The notes beneath the pieces are model-generated. The model was not told the DNA's origin, did no database searches, and worked only from the letters and a program-made list of their open reading frames with translations. This document shows positions 30,361 through 39,276 of a DNA stretch of 64,000 nt, piece by piece. This stretch comes from Phycisphaeraceae bacterium (GTDB lineage: Bacteria; Planctomycetota; Phycisphaerae; Phycisphaerales; UBA1924). A program made the position numbers and the translations under genes. The stretch lies in the NCBI GenBank assembly GCA_019636555.1, contig JAHBXH010000001.1, positions 186,001 through 250,000 on the forward strand, given 5' to 3'. Each line of letters begins with the position of its first letter. The stretch's first letter is position 1.

Positions 30361-32595
30361 TTAGAAGCAGACGAGCGCGTCGTAGGCCGCGGCGAAGACA
30401 GCAAAGTCGCTGTCGTCGGTGAAGCCGTCGAACGAGCCGTCGATGTCGCCGGCCGGATTGACCAGGTCGTTGTAGTACTTCGCGAAGAACACGAAGTCCG
30501 TGTCGTCGACGCCGCCGTCGCCGTTGAAGTCGGCGGGGCAGCCGCCGTTCGGGCCACGGTTGTCGCTGTCGACCGAGATCACAGCAGTCAGCGAGCTGCC
30601 GCGGGTGCTGCGGGCGCCCCAACGCTCGTTGGCGAAGAGAGCCGTACCCATCGTCACCGCGAGGTAGTACTGATCGCTGTTCAGTGTGCTGCCGTTCTGG
30701 TTGTTCAGAGGCAGACCGAGAGTGGTCTGATCAGGATCGAGCGGGGTCTGGCCGCGGCTTGCCGCCGTGCCGTACGAGAGCTGGGCGAAAGTACCGCCGC
30801 AGCCGTACGGACCGTCGCCGCCGCCGTTGTTGTTGTTGAAGCCGGCGCCCGCGTAGCTGATGCTGGTGCCGTTGGCGAGCAGGCCGTTGTTGTTGTAGAG
30901 GCAGAAGTTCCATTCACCCACGACCGACGAGCCCGGCTGCGTGATGTCCATGTAGGTGACATCCGACAGCGGGGACGAGTCGCTCTGGTTGAACTGACCG
31001 GTCGTCGGGAGCGGGTTGGTCAGCGAGAAGCGGACGAAGCCCACCGCACGAGCCGGAACGTCCTGGTCGGTCGTGGTCTGCGTGCCACCGAGGAGGATGG
31101 CCAGATCGGCACCCGCCGCGAGCGCCGGTGAGACCGCCGGACCAGCCGGGATCGTCTTGCGGTTGTTGTTGTTGAAGTTGAGCGAGTACGCGGTCGAAAC
31201 GACGGGGTCCGCCGCGTTGACGACCCAGCCGTCACCGAAGCCCGACCCGGCAATCGCCACCGCGAGGTAGTACTCGCCCGCCGGCAATTCGCCTTCCTGA
31301 CCCGAGTACTGCTGGCCATTGCCGACGCCCGGACGACGTGCGACGCCGTACGAGATCACCTGGTTGTCCAGCTGGGACGGACGATCCGGGTCCGGACCAT
31401 CGCCGCGGCCTTCGGAGATGTCGAACACCTGAGAGTCCGGGGTGTACACCGCGAACGAGGTGGGCACAGCCGAACCTTCGGTGTCGATATCCATGAACGT
31501 CGTCTGCGCGTACGAGATGTCGTTCTGGGTATTGAACTTGTACCAACGGAACTTGGTCGCCGTGCTCAGCGAGTTGTTCACGTTGACGATGCCGTCCGGC
31601 AGGAAGCTGCCGCTGTTCAGGCTCGTCGCCGACGGTGCCGGGGGCGAATCAACCGAACCCAGCAGGCCGAAGACGTACGAAACCGTCTGCGTCGTGCCCG
31701 CCTGGAGAGCGTTGATGTAGCGGAGTTCGTTGGTCAGGCCGGCCGTGCTGGCCCAAGACTGACCGGTGAACGTCGCGCTGAAGTTGATGTCGCGGCCGTA
31801 CTGCGGGCTGCCGTAGCCGGGGCTCGCCGAGCTGCCGGCGGTGTTCAACTGCGCCGTCGTGTACGACGTGCCGGCAGCGAACGTGGCGCCGAGCAGAGCG
31901 CCGGTGTTGTTGCCGTAGAAGAAGTACGTGCGCGTCGTCGCGATGTTGGTCTGGAAGAGGTTGGTGCTCGTCAAGGGAGCCGTGCCGGGAGTGCCGGGCT
32001 CAACGAACGCCGCATCCAGCCAAAGGAACGAGTCGCCCGCGGGCATCTCGACTTCGCTGGGCAGGAGGAAGTAGCCGGTACGCGTGGTGAAGCCCGGGCA
32101 GATGTTCGTGTCGAAGCCCGTCACCGTCAGGGTGTAGTAGGGCGTCGCGGCCGGGTTGATCATGCTCGTGCCGTCGCCGCTGAAGCCAGCCATGGTGGCG
32201 TCGCTCGGGCGATAGAACGAGAAGCGCATGTCCCACGTCGCGGCCGAGCCGGTCAGGCCGTAGGAGTATTCCATGCCCGTGATCGTGCGGGTGCCGCCAA
32301 AGGAGCTGCCGTACGGACCGGGGGTGAGGTTGATGTCCTCGAGGATGTGCGAGCAGTTGCCCAGCGAGAACCCGTTGTGAGTAAACGAGGTCGTTGAGCC
32401 GTTGAAAACGACGATGTTGATCGCACGATCGCCGAAGGTACCGCCCGGCTGGCGAATGCCGGAGTCCTTGTCGTCCATCAGAACCTTCTTGGGCGAGTGG
32501 CGATCGACAACGCGATCCACTTCGTCCGCGATGGCCACCGTGCATGCCGCACCGGCAGCGCCCAAAAGCAACAGGGCAAACTTCTTCCGATCCAT
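30361..32595 (-). CDS. Large secreted dockerin-like protein, paralogue 3 of 3
   Basis: 744 residues from the ATG at 32595 (GGAGG seven bases upstream) with a signal peptide (FALLLLGAAGAACTVAIA). It has the same layout as the two paralogues at 23292 and 25784. The N-terminal domain has FSLGNCSHILEDINL, two beta-sandwich units follow, then a two-Cys dockerin-like module ending VCF. The C-terminal third is identical to paralogue 2. A good promoter lies about 230 bases upstream, so the messenger has a long leader. No function can be assigned beyond an extracellular role. Confidence 0.85.
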   Translation of the reverse strand: MDRKKFALLLLGAAGAACTVAIADEVDRVVDRHSPKKVLMDDKDSGIRQPGGTFGDRAINIVVFNGSTTSFTHNGFSLGNCSHILEDINLTPGPYGSSFGGTRTITGMEYSYGLTGSAATWDMRFSFYRPSDATMAGFSGDGTSMINPAATPYYTLTVTGFDTNICPGFTTRTGYFLLPSEVEMPAGDSFLWLDAAFVEPGTPGTAPLTSTNLFQTNIATTRTYFFYGNNTGALLGATFAAGTSYTTAQLNTAGSSASPGYGSPQYGRDINFSATFTGQSWASTAGLTNELRYINALQAGTTQTVSYVFGLLGSVDSPPAPSATSLNSGSFLPDGIVNVNNSLSTATKFRWYKFNTQNDISYAQTTFMDIDTEGSAVPTSFAVYTPDSQVFDISEGRGDGPDPDRPSQLDNQVISYGVARRPGVGNGQQYSGQEGELPAGEYYLAVAIAGSGFGDGWVVNAADPVVSTAYSLNFNNNNRKTIPAGPAVSPALAAGADLAILLGGTQTTTDQDVPARAVGFVRFSLTNPLPTTGQFNQSDSSPLSDVTYMDITQPGSSVVGEWNFCLYNNNGLLANGTSISYAGAGFNNNNGGGDGPYGCGGTFAQLSYGTAASRGQTPLDPDQTTLGLPLNNQNGSTLNSDQYYLAVTMGTALFANERWGARSTRGSSLTAVISVDSDNRGPNGGCPADFNGDGGVDDTDFVFFAKYYNDLVNPAGDIDGSFDGFTDDSDFAVFAAAYDALVCF
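30364..31022 (-). repeat. 659-base direct repeat, copy 2 (3' end of paralogue 3)
   Basis: Partner of 25787-26445. The endonuclease I gene and 3.9 kb separate the two copies, so the identity is most easily explained by recent gene conversion. Confidence 0.85.
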
Positions 32596-33156
32596 TGAGA
32601 CACCTCCAAAAAGGGTTTGCGCAAACCACACACAAAGCACAAACGAGACTCGTCCTTCAGTGACACAATTTGAACCGAACCCGGCGTGGGAGTTCTGCGC
32701 TGCATGAAACAAACACCGCCGACGAGACCGCCTCTCGTCCGGCGAAGGCTTCACACCAACGACTCAAGATCTTCCAAAAAGGAATCTCCCTTCGAACTCC
32801 CCCGACGAGAACTGTCCGGCGTTCACCATACATCCGGGCCTAACCCCTGTCAATCCCATTTGTTGCACGTGTCGAAAAACAAAGGCTTTCCACAGGTCAT
32901 CCACTCTTGAATTCAGGCCTTTTCATGTCCAACCGCGCCTTTGCGGTCCGAGAACTTCGACGCTCCGCGGCCGTTTTCACACTCTCGCGCTCCGCGCTGC
33001 TCCCCCAAGCCGACATCGACTAAGACGCCACGTCGCTGTAACAGGGAATGCAATTCGTCGAGTCGTGTTCTAGTTATTTGCGAGGGGGTGCGCACACCCC
33101 GACCGATCGCGGGCTGTTATTAAAATATATTCATTCTTGTATCTTGCGCGCGCCGC
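32596..33156. other. 561-base gap: long leader and promoter region
   Basis: It holds the promoter at 32825-32853 and the leader of paralogue 3. The left part may form a leader RNA, but no known riboswitch was recognised. An AT-rich stretch (33118-33135) and a small GGGGTGCGCACACCCC hairpin near 33085 lie close to the end of the prepilin-like gene. Confidence 0.5.
32825..32853 (-). promoter_or_regulatory. Predicted strong promoter of paralogue 3
   Basis: On the minus strand TTGACA, 17 bases, TATGGT. It lies ~230 bases upstream of the ATG at 32595. Confidence 0.6.
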
Positions 33157-34113
33157 TTATTGTCGCCCCGCGACTACCCGGTAGCTCGCGTTTCCCTTCG
33201 AGTCGAGACCCGCGTGTTTTCCCTCGTCCATGTAAAACGAGTAGCGCTCCGTCGTCACATCGCCCATCGGCGTCATGCGCACAGAGCCGTCGAAGAACGC
33301 GAGATTGCCCAACTGCACTCCGTGCCACCAGCCCGAGCGCTTCGGTGTCTGCTGGATGTAGTCGAGCGAGTACCTGCCCGCGATCATGACGCCGCTGTCT
33401 CCGAGCACGACGAATCGAGACGGTGTCGTGACAAGGTGCTGCGGCCCGAGCCACCAGGCGAAGTTGCTCAATTCGTCGCATCCCGGCACCGCAAGCCCCG
33501 TGCGCGAGCCCGGAACGCAGTACATCCAGTCGTTGGCGTCATAACTGGTTCCGAGTTGTTCGTACACAGTCGTTCCGACCGCGCCGCCGACGCCGCCCGC
33601 GGCCGCCGGACCGACTTTGACCCAGATGTTCTGGCGATCGGTGAAGCTGTCCCACGATCCGTTGTCGAGCGGACACCGGAACACCTCGAGCTTGCTCCGA
33701 ATCAATTGCCCGTTCTCAACGTATTGATTGATCGGCCGCTGCGGGTCCGCCGCCGGAAACGGCGCGACCGGCGTGCCGCTCGAGGTCGTGCCAAACCAGT
33801 GCACCCCTCCGTACGACCACGTCACGCTCGACATCAGACCGAGCGGCGCACCGGCGGACGGCCACTTTCCTGGCTCGATCCACTTGGCGATGTCTTTGCT
33901 TCGCGGCACAGGAAAGACACGAAAATCGCCCAGGTACATCTGCCACGCCGTGTTGAGCTGCTTGAGATTCGCGGCGCACCTGGTGTTCATCGCGCCCTTG
34001 CGCGCCATCTTCAGCCCCGGAGCGAGCAGCGAAAGCAGGATCGCCAGAATCGCGATCACCACAAGCAACTCGATCAGCGTGAACGCACGGCGCCGCATGG
34101 TCCTGCTCCGCAT
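33157..34113 (-). CDS. Prepilin-like secreted protein (type II pseudopilin N-terminus)
   Basis: 318 residues. The start at 34113 is chosen because an AGGAGG ribosome site lies just upstream; an ATG at 34098 is also possible. The N-terminus [20 protein letters not shown] is a prepilin signal with the conserved Glu five residues after the cleavage site. [16 protein letters not shown] follows. The C-terminal half contains FVVLGDSG and [15 protein letters not shown], the H-x-G-type motif region of planctomycete DUF1559-like proteins. These proteins are abundant in planctomycetes and are probably assembled or exported by a type II/IV pilus-like machine. The function is unknown. Confidence 0.85.
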   Translation of the reverse strand: MRSRTMRRRAFTLIELLVVIAILAILLSLLAPGLKMARKGAMNTRCAANLKQLNTAWQMYLGDFRVFPVPRSKDIAKWIEPGKWPSAGAPLGLMSSVTWSYGGVHWFGTTSSGTPVAPFPAADPQRPINQYVENGQLIRSKLEVFRCPLDNGSWDSFTDRQNIWVKVGPAAAGGVGGAVGTTVYEQLGTSYDANDWMYCVPGSRTGLAVPGCDELSNFAWWLGPQHLVTTPSRFVVLGDSGVMIAGRYSLDYIQQTPKRSGWWHGVQLGNLAFFDGSVRMTPMGDVTTERYSFYMDEGKHAGLDSKGNASYRVVAGRQ

Positions 34114-34171
34114 CCACCTCCTCACACCAGTATCGCTCCTGTGTCAAGCAACGCTGCACTTTGAGCGCGCC

Positions 34172-34208
34172 AAAAAAGCCACGGGCCGGTCTTCCGGCCG
34201 GTCCGTGG
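34172..34208 (-). terminator. Terminator of the sigma/anti-sigma/PDZ cluster
   Basis: An imperfect hairpin (CCACGGACCGGCCGG with CCGGCCCGTGG) followed by CTTTTTTGG on the minus strand, about 145 bases after the PDZ gene. Confidence 0.8.
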
Positions 34209-34352
34209 ACTGAGGAGGTGTTCCCCGCGCGATTGCTGGGGAGAACCGCACGGGCAAACTCGGGATGAACTTCCGTGGCGCCGGGCTTGCCGCCCGGTGT
34301 TCTTCCGTCTTTCCAACTCACTGCGGATGGGTCATGCCCGATCGCGCGGCGT

Positions 34353-35537
34353 TCATTTCTTCTCGATCTGCTTTTCCATCGCGTCGAGCCGCTTGTTCAT
34401 CTTCTCGAGCTGCTCGCTCAACTTGTCGAGCTTGTCGCCCACGTCCTGGCGCGGCATCGCCTGCCCCGGCGCCGGGGGAGGGGTCGGCGTGGTGAACTGC
34501 ATCCAACCTTGCGGAATCCGGATGTTCTGGCCGTGCTCCTGCCACCACTTGGCGCCCATCTCACCGGCTTCTGCCGCCTGCTTGCGGGCTTCTTCCAGCT
34601 GCTTCATCGCGTCGGCGAGCGCCGCGCTGACCTGATCGCGCACCTTGTTCCAGTCGGCCGAGTCGAGCTGCGAGCGCAGCGCTTCCACCTGCACCTTGAC
34701 CTGCTCCTCGACGCCCTTGAGAATCTCAACGATCTCCTCGGAATCGACCGATTCGTCGGCCGAGCGCGTGATCCTGATCAGCGAATTCATCTTTTCCGGG
34801 TCGTACTTCGCGAGTTTCACACGGACCGTCTGACTCTCGCCTTTGCGGTAGATCTTGAGCACGAGTTCGTCGCCGGGGCTCTTGGTCTTAAGGGCTTCGC
34901 GCAGCGCCTCGTAGCCGCCGAGCGGCTTTCCATCGGCCTCGACAACCACGTCGTTGGCCTTGAGTCCGGCCTTGTCCGCGGGGAGGCCTTCCGACACGCT
35001 GTTGAGCACCACACCACCGTTATTGACACCGATCTGTTCGAGGACCTCGGGGTCCGCGTCGCTCATCGTCACGCCCAGCATTACCTTCGGCGCACCGCGC
35101 ACGATGACGCGCGCCGTATCGGAAGTTGGCGGCGCCTCGGGCGCCCGCGGCGCCATGAATCGCATCTTGTGCGCCGCGCCCGGATTCATGCTCCCGGGAA
35201 GCGTCTTCACGACGTTCCCGTCGCCGTCGAGGATCTCGACACTACCGCCCTTGACGCGGTACTGACTCTTGGAGAGCTTCTCGCCGTTCTTCTGAACGGT
35301 GATCTTGCCGTTGTTGTTCTCGATCGTGAACGTGTCGCCCCCGTCCACGGTCGTCATCACCGAGCGGGAGAAATTCCCACCGTGGTCCTCGTTCTGCCCG
35401 AGCGGCTTGCTGAAATCGCCCTTGATTTCTTCTTCTTCCTCGGGACCGTGCGCGCTCGCGGCATTCCCCGCCGCCAGCACCATGCAAAGCCCGACGCTCG
35501 CGCTCAACGCCCCGATCCGCTTCAGCCACAGTTCCAT
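34353..35537 (-). CDS. Exported PDZ-domain protein with coiled-coil tail
   Basis: 394 residues. A signal peptide (ALSASVGLCMVLAAGNAASA) is followed by an acidic linker. Then come a ~70-residue beta segment (DTFTIENNNGKITVQKNG) and a PDZ domain at about 150-245 (VMLGVTMSDADP, GGVVLNSVSEGLPADKAGLK, VVEADGKPLGG). The C-terminal part is a helical region (VSAALADAMKQLEEARKQAA) and a heptad coiled coil (KLDKLSEQLEKMNKRLDAME). There is no protease domain, so it is a PDZ adaptor rather than a HtrA/DegS protease. It follows an anti-sigma-like gene and may be part of an envelope-stress signalling cluster. Confidence 0.85.
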   Translation of the reverse strand: MELWLKRIGALSASVGLCMVLAAGNAASAHGPEEEEEIKGDFSKPLGQNEDHGGNFSRSVMTTVDGGDTFTIENNNGKITVQKNGEKLSKSQYRVKGGSVEILDGDGNVVKTLPGSMNPGAAHKMRFMAPRAPEAPPTSDTARVIVRGAPKVMLGVTMSDADPEVLEQIGVNNGGVVLNSVSEGLPADKAGLKANDVVVEADGKPLGGYEALREALKTKSPGDELVLKIYRKGESQTVRVKLAKYDPEKMNSLIRITRSADESVDSEEIVEILKGVEEQVKVQVEALRSQLDSADWNKVRDQVSAALADAMKQLEEARKQAAEAGEMGAKWWQEHGQNIRIPQGWMQFTTPTPPPAPGQAMPRQDVGDKLDKLSEQLEKMNKRLDAMEKQIEKK

Positions 35538-35645
35538 AACAAAGCTCCTTGGGAATTCCGCTCGTCCGATTTCCGTTCACCTCTCGACTTCTTCAGAAAA
35601 TCCGGACGTGCACATGCTGTTTCTCGCGCTCCCCGGCGCGTTCAT

Positions 35646-36254
35646 TCACAACGGTTTCTTGGGTTCGATCACTTTGACCGGCAGCGGGATCCTGCGCCCC
35701 GCCTCGTCTACCTGGTAGCTGTTCACGCTCTCCACCCGAGCGCGTTCCACGATCTGCCTCAAATACACGACGTCGTAACCGCGACCGTCCGCCGCGGGCG
35801 CCGACTCGAGCACAACAAAGTCCGGCAGCTGCCGAATCACGCGCCCCGTGTCCTTGCCCTTCGCGAGATACGAACTCAGCGCCGCATCGGGCGTCTGCTC
35901 TTCCCCCTGCGCCGGCGGGAAGAACTGCGCCGTATTGCCGCCGGTCGAAGTCCCCCACTTGGGCACGACGAACATCGCGAGCGCCAGCACCGCCGCCGCG
36001 GCCCAGCCCGTCCACTGAGGAACGCTGAGCCGCTTTGGCTGCCACTCGACCGCCGGCAGCTCGACAACGTCCGCGACCGAGATCGCTTCCCCCACCGCCC
36101 GATCCAGCAGTTGCTTGTCGCGCTGCGCCTGCGCAAGCTCACGCCAGAGCGAAGGATCGCCCGCGCCGATCATGTCGAGCTCGACCCAGTCGCCCGCGCT
36201 CGCAGCCCCATCCACCACGCGGCTGATCAGGATGTCTTTTTCTGCCATGCTCAT
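35646..36254 (-). CDS. Putative membrane anti-sigma factor
   Basis: 202 residues from the ATG at 36254 (GGAG site upstream). The N-terminal ~65 residues are helical and acidic (ISRVVDGAASAGDWVELD, SLWRELAQAQRDKQLLDRAV), the size and character of an anti-sigma domain. One transmembrane helix (GWAAAAVLALAMFVVPKWG) lies near residues 82-100. The outer domain has QLPDFVVLESAPAADGRGYD and YLRQIVERARVESVN. No zinc-binding HxxxCxxC motif is present. The call rests mainly on its place between an ECF sigma gene and an exported PDZ protein. Confidence 0.6.
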   Translation of the reverse strand: MSMAEKDILISRVVDGAASAGDWVELDMIGAGDPSLWRELAQAQRDKQLLDRAVGEAISVADVVELPAVEWQPKRLSVPQWTGWAAAAVLALAMFVVPKWGTSTGGNTAQFFPPAQGEEQTPDAALSSYLAKGKDTGRVIRQLPDFVVLESAPAADGRGYDVVYLRQIVERARVESVNSYQVDEAGRRIPLPVKVIEPKKPL

Positions 36255-36593
36255 GAAAACTCCGCCCTTCCATCACACCAAGATGCGCCGGCCGCCCCGT
36301 TCCGTCGCCGCGGCAATCGATCGCTCACACAAAGAGCGTCCGGAAAATGCCCGCGTTTTCAGCCCTTGGGCACCGCAGGGTCTTGCGGAATCTCGAGGAG
36401 AAAGCCCGGCCTGGCAGTGAACGGCTCTCAAGCGGGTGTTTCTGAACAGCAATTCTGCGTACTTCGGACCGGGGGATTGGGACCTGTCACGCTCGATCAG
36501 CGGCATGTGCGTCCAAAGTGCGATCGAAACAATCCCTTTTTCTTCGCGAAACTCCGCATCCTCCGTTACTCCGCGTTCTCTCCCGCTGTGGTC
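36255..36593. other. 339-base gap in the sigma cluster
   Basis: No convincing gene. The end near 36540-36590 contains a run of CTCCGC/ACTCCGCGTTCTCTC units, the same tandem-type repeat as at 38690-38735. Confidence 0.5.
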
Positions 36594-37202
36594 TCAACTC
36601 TTCGCCGATTCCTCCGCCATCTCGCGCAGTTGCTTGCGCCCGCGCGCAATCCGCGTCTCGACCGTCGTCTCCGGAATTCCCAGAATGTTCCCGATCTGGC
36701 GATAGCTCAGGCCTTGCACGCTCTTCAAGAGCAGCGGCTCGCGATATCCGTCCGGCAATTTCTTGGCGAGCTCGAGCAGCCGCGCCGCTTCTTCGCGCCG
36801 CGTCGGCGTCGCACTCGGCATCGGTTCGACCGTGTTCTCGTGCCCGCCTTCGTTTTCCTGCGCATCGAGCGAGCCGTGCAAACGCAGCTTGCCGCGCCGC
36901 GCCGCCAGGCGCGCCACATTGGTCGCGACCGTGCGCAACCACGGCTTGAGCATCGCCGCATCGCGGATCTCGTGCCCCTTGCCGACGAGCGTCGCCGCAA
37001 CCTCCTGGAGCAGATCTTCCAGATCCGCCCAGCGCGGCTTGTGCGTCAGGAGCAACGCCGCGACCCAGCGTCGGTTCTCTTCCCAGAGCCGCTTGAGTTC
37101 GTCGTGATCTTCGGATGAGAGGCGCAGCGCGTGCCGCCGCTCGGCCGCAACAGGGGGCGGTTCGAGCTCGTGCTCCGAGCTGGAGTTTCGGTCCTCGTTC
37201 AT
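36594..37202 (-). CDS. ECF RNA polymerase sigma factor
   Basis: 202 residues from the ATG at 37202; the frame could also start upstream at 37271. Region 2 shows DLEDLLQEVAATLV and MLKPWLRTVATNVARL. Region 4 shows ELAKKLPDGYREPLLLKSV, then GLSYRQIGNILGIPETTVET and RIARGRKQLREM as the helix-turn-helix. It is of the classical RpoE-like type rather than the kinase-linked type found at 19417. Its likely regulator is the membrane protein encoded next (35646-36254). It is divergent from tatC, 176 bases away. Confidence 0.9.
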   Translation of the reverse strand: MNEDRNSSSEHELEPPPVAAERRHALRLSSEDHDELKRLWEENRRWVAALLLTHKPRWADLEDLLQEVAATLVGKGHEIRDAAMLKPWLRTVATNVARLAARRGKLRLHGSLDAQENEGGHENTVEPMPSATPTRREEAARLLELAKKLPDGYREPLLLKSVQGLSYRQIGNILGIPETTVETRIARGRKQLREMAEESAKS

Positions 37203-37378
37203 CCCGGCAACCAATCCGCCAAAGCGCTGAGCCCGGAAATGCCCCGGCCGCTCAACGCCATCGATCCTCACACCTCTTGTTCCGAAGATGCGCCGCCCGG
37301 GTTCATCCGTCGCAAACCCGTACGCTCATCCCGCACAGAATCCGAGAAGAGCCCTCCAGGCCTCAATACCCTTCCGCG

Positions 37379-38518
37379 ATGGATGATTCGCCCGAAACAC
37401 CCGAACCGGTCATTCGACGCCCGAGCGACCGGCGCGCGGTCATCGATCGCGACCCACCGTCTGCTCTCCCTCCCCCACCCCCGCCCCCCGACAAAGACCC
37501 GCCTTCCATCATCGAAACACGCCTGGCCCGTCGCAAGCCAAAGAACGCCCAGGCCGTGATGTCGCTCGGGGACCATCTCGAAGAACTCCGCACACGCATC
37601 ATCTACGCCCTCATCGGCGTGGGCATCCTTTTCCTCGCAAGCCTCTACTTCGGGCCGACGATCCTGAACTGGCTCATCTGGCCTGTGCAGCGCGCACTCC
37701 GCGCCGAAGGTTTGTCGCCGAGCATGCTCGCGACCGGGATGTTCGAGACATTCTTCACCTATCTCAAGATCTCGACCGTCGGCGCGATCCTTCTTGGCTT
37801 CCCGTGGATCCTTTGGCAAGTCTGGAAATTCGTGTCGCCGGGTCTTTATCGCTACGAGCAGCGCTTCGTCACCATGCTCCTCCCGATGAGCATTCTGCTG
37901 GCCATGCTCTCCTGCCTCTTTCTTTACTTTGTCGTGCTTCCCGTGATGCTGCACTTCTTTGTGCACTTCGGCGCAACCGTCAGCCCCGAAAAGGTCGCAG
38001 TCGCGCCGCTCCCGCAGAACGTCTCGCTCCTTAGTCTCCCGGTTCTCGCCGCGGACCCGCCCGCGCCCAAACCCGGCGACGCGTGGTTCAACTCGGAACT
38101 CAAGGAACTCCGCGTGGCGCTCGGCGCCGCAAACGGCACCGTCAGCATCTATTCCACCGCGCTCTCGACCTCGACCGGCATCGTGCTCCAGCCGCGCATC
38201 AGAGAGTGGGTCGATACGTTCCTCGGGCTCGCGCTCGCGTTCGCCGCCGGGTTTCAGCTTCCTGTCGTCGTTCTCCTGCTCGGCTGGATCGGCATCGTGA
38301 CGCCGGCGTTTCTGGCGCGCTATCGCAAACACGCGCTCTTCGTCATCGCCATCATTGCCGCGCTGCTCACGCCGCCCGATCCGATCAGCATGATCATCCT
38401 CATGCTCCCGCTCTACCTGCTCTACGAATTCGGCATCGTGATGCTCCGGCTTTTTCCCGCGTCTCGCCTCGCACGCGATCGAGACCGCGAACTCGACGGC
38501 GAACCGGTTGAGGGTTGA
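37379..38518 (+). CDS. tatC: Sec-independent protein translocase TatC
   Basis: 379 residues from the ATG at 37379, which gives a Pro-rich cytoplasmic N-terminal extension (PSALPPPPPPPDKDP). The TatC signature begins at LGDHLEELRTRIIYALIGVG, followed by the conserved FETFFTYLKIS loop with its Glu and LLGFPWILWQVWKFVSPGLY. Six transmembrane segments can be counted, with the family's LTPPDPISMIILMLPLYLLY near the end. The third periplasmic region is enlarged by about 90 residues (VAVAPLPQNVSLL to VSIYSTALSTS), as in other planctomycetes. TatC recognises twin-arginine signal peptides. No tatA or tatB is visible nearby. Confidence 0.95.
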   Translation: MDDSPETPEPVIRRPSDRRAVIDRDPPSALPPPPPPPDKDPPSIIETRLARRKPKNAQAVMSLGDHLEELRTRIIYALIGVGILFLASLYFGPTILNWLIWPVQRALRAEGLSPSMLATGMFETFFTYLKISTVGAILLGFPWILWQVWKFVSPGLYRYEQRFVTMLLPMSILLAMLSCLFLYFVVLPVMLHFFVHFGATVSPEKVAVAPLPQNVSLLSLPVLAADPPAPKPGDAWFNSELKELRVALGAANGTVSIYSTALSTSTGIVLQPRIREWVDTFLGLALAFAAGFQLPVVVLLLGWIGIVTPAFLARYRKHALFVIAIIAALLTPPDPISMIILMLPLYLLYEFGIVMLRLFPASRLARDRDRELDGEPVEG

Positions 38519-38549
38519 TTCGAGAATCTATTCGAGCGAACGCGACGCT

Positions 38550-38735
38550 GCGGAGAACGCGGAATTACGCGGAGAAAGCCGGGGATCAAGAAAGCGGCAG
38601 AATATGAACGGCGGAGTTGTGCAGCCCGCAATATCTTTCGACCAGCATTCAGGATTCGTCTCCCAGACTCTCTTCTCCCATTTCCTCTCCGCGAGACTCC
38701 GCGCTCTCCGCAACTCCGCGTTCTCTCTGCCCTTT
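38550..38735. repeat. Inverted pair of CTCCGC-type tandem repeats
   Basis: 38550-38580 reads GCGGAGAACGCGGA and relatives; 38690-38735 reads the complementary series CTCCGCGAGACTCCGCGCTC. Both are degenerate runs of the same short unit in opposite orientation, between tatC and tadA. Confidence 0.6.
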
Positions 38736-38765
38736 CCACGAGTCCTCCTGAACTGAACGTCCCGC

Positions 38766-39233
38766 GTGCAAACCGATACCGACCACATGCTCCGCGCTCT
38801 CGACCTCGCCCGCGCCGCGGCAGCGCTCGGCGAAGTCCCCGTCGGCGCCGTGGTTGTCCGCGACAGCCAGATCCTCGCCGAAGCTCACAACCGGCGCGAG
38901 ACCGACAAATCCCCCTTCGCGCACGCCGAGTTTCTCGCGATCCAGCAGGCCTGCCGCGCCATCGACGACTGGCGCCTCGAACGCTGCACGCTCTACGTCA
39001 CGCTCGAGCCTTGCCCGATGTGCGCCGGCCTTATCGTCAACGCCCGCATCCCGCGCGTCGTCTTCGGCGGCGCCGACCCGAAGGCCGGCGCCGCCGGCAC
39101 GCTCATGAACCTGCTCGAAGACCCGCGCCTCAATCACCGCTGCGAAGTCGTGCGGGGCGTGCTCGCCGCCGAATCTTCCGAGTTGCTCACTTCGTTCTTC
39201 CGCGGCCTTCGCGCCCAACGATCCGGTTTCTGA
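38766..39233 (+). CDS. tadA: tRNA-specific adenosine deaminase TadA
   Basis: 155 residues from a GTG at 38766; starting at the ATG at 38787 would cut the first helix. The zinc-dependent deaminase motifs are complete: His53-Ala-Glu55 (HAEF) and PCPMC with Cys83 and Cys86. VTLEPCPMCAGLIVNARI and YGADPKAGA-like FGGADPKAGAAGT are typical of TadA rather than of free-nucleotide deaminases. It converts A34 of tRNA-Arg(ACG) to inosine and is normally essential. It lies 43 bases upstream of mutM on the same strand. Confidence 0.95.
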   Translation: MQTDTDHMLRALDLARAAAALGEVPVGAVVVRDSQILAEAHNRRETDKSPFAHAEFLAIQQACRAIDDWRLERCTLYVTLEPCPMCAGLIVNARIPRVVFGGADPKAGAAGTLMNLLEDPRLNHRCEVVRGVLAAESSELLTSFFRGLRAQRSGF

Positions 39234-39276
39234 CAATTGCTCTCTTCTGCCATTCTGCATCTTTGCCGCTCTTCCC

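Noticed and set aside
34275..37118. A 947-codon open frame on the plus strand across the sigma, regulator and PDZ genes
   Set aside because: It is antisense to three genes that have ribosome sites, signal peptide, PDZ and sigma motifs. High GC content gives long open shadows; the translation shows no fold.
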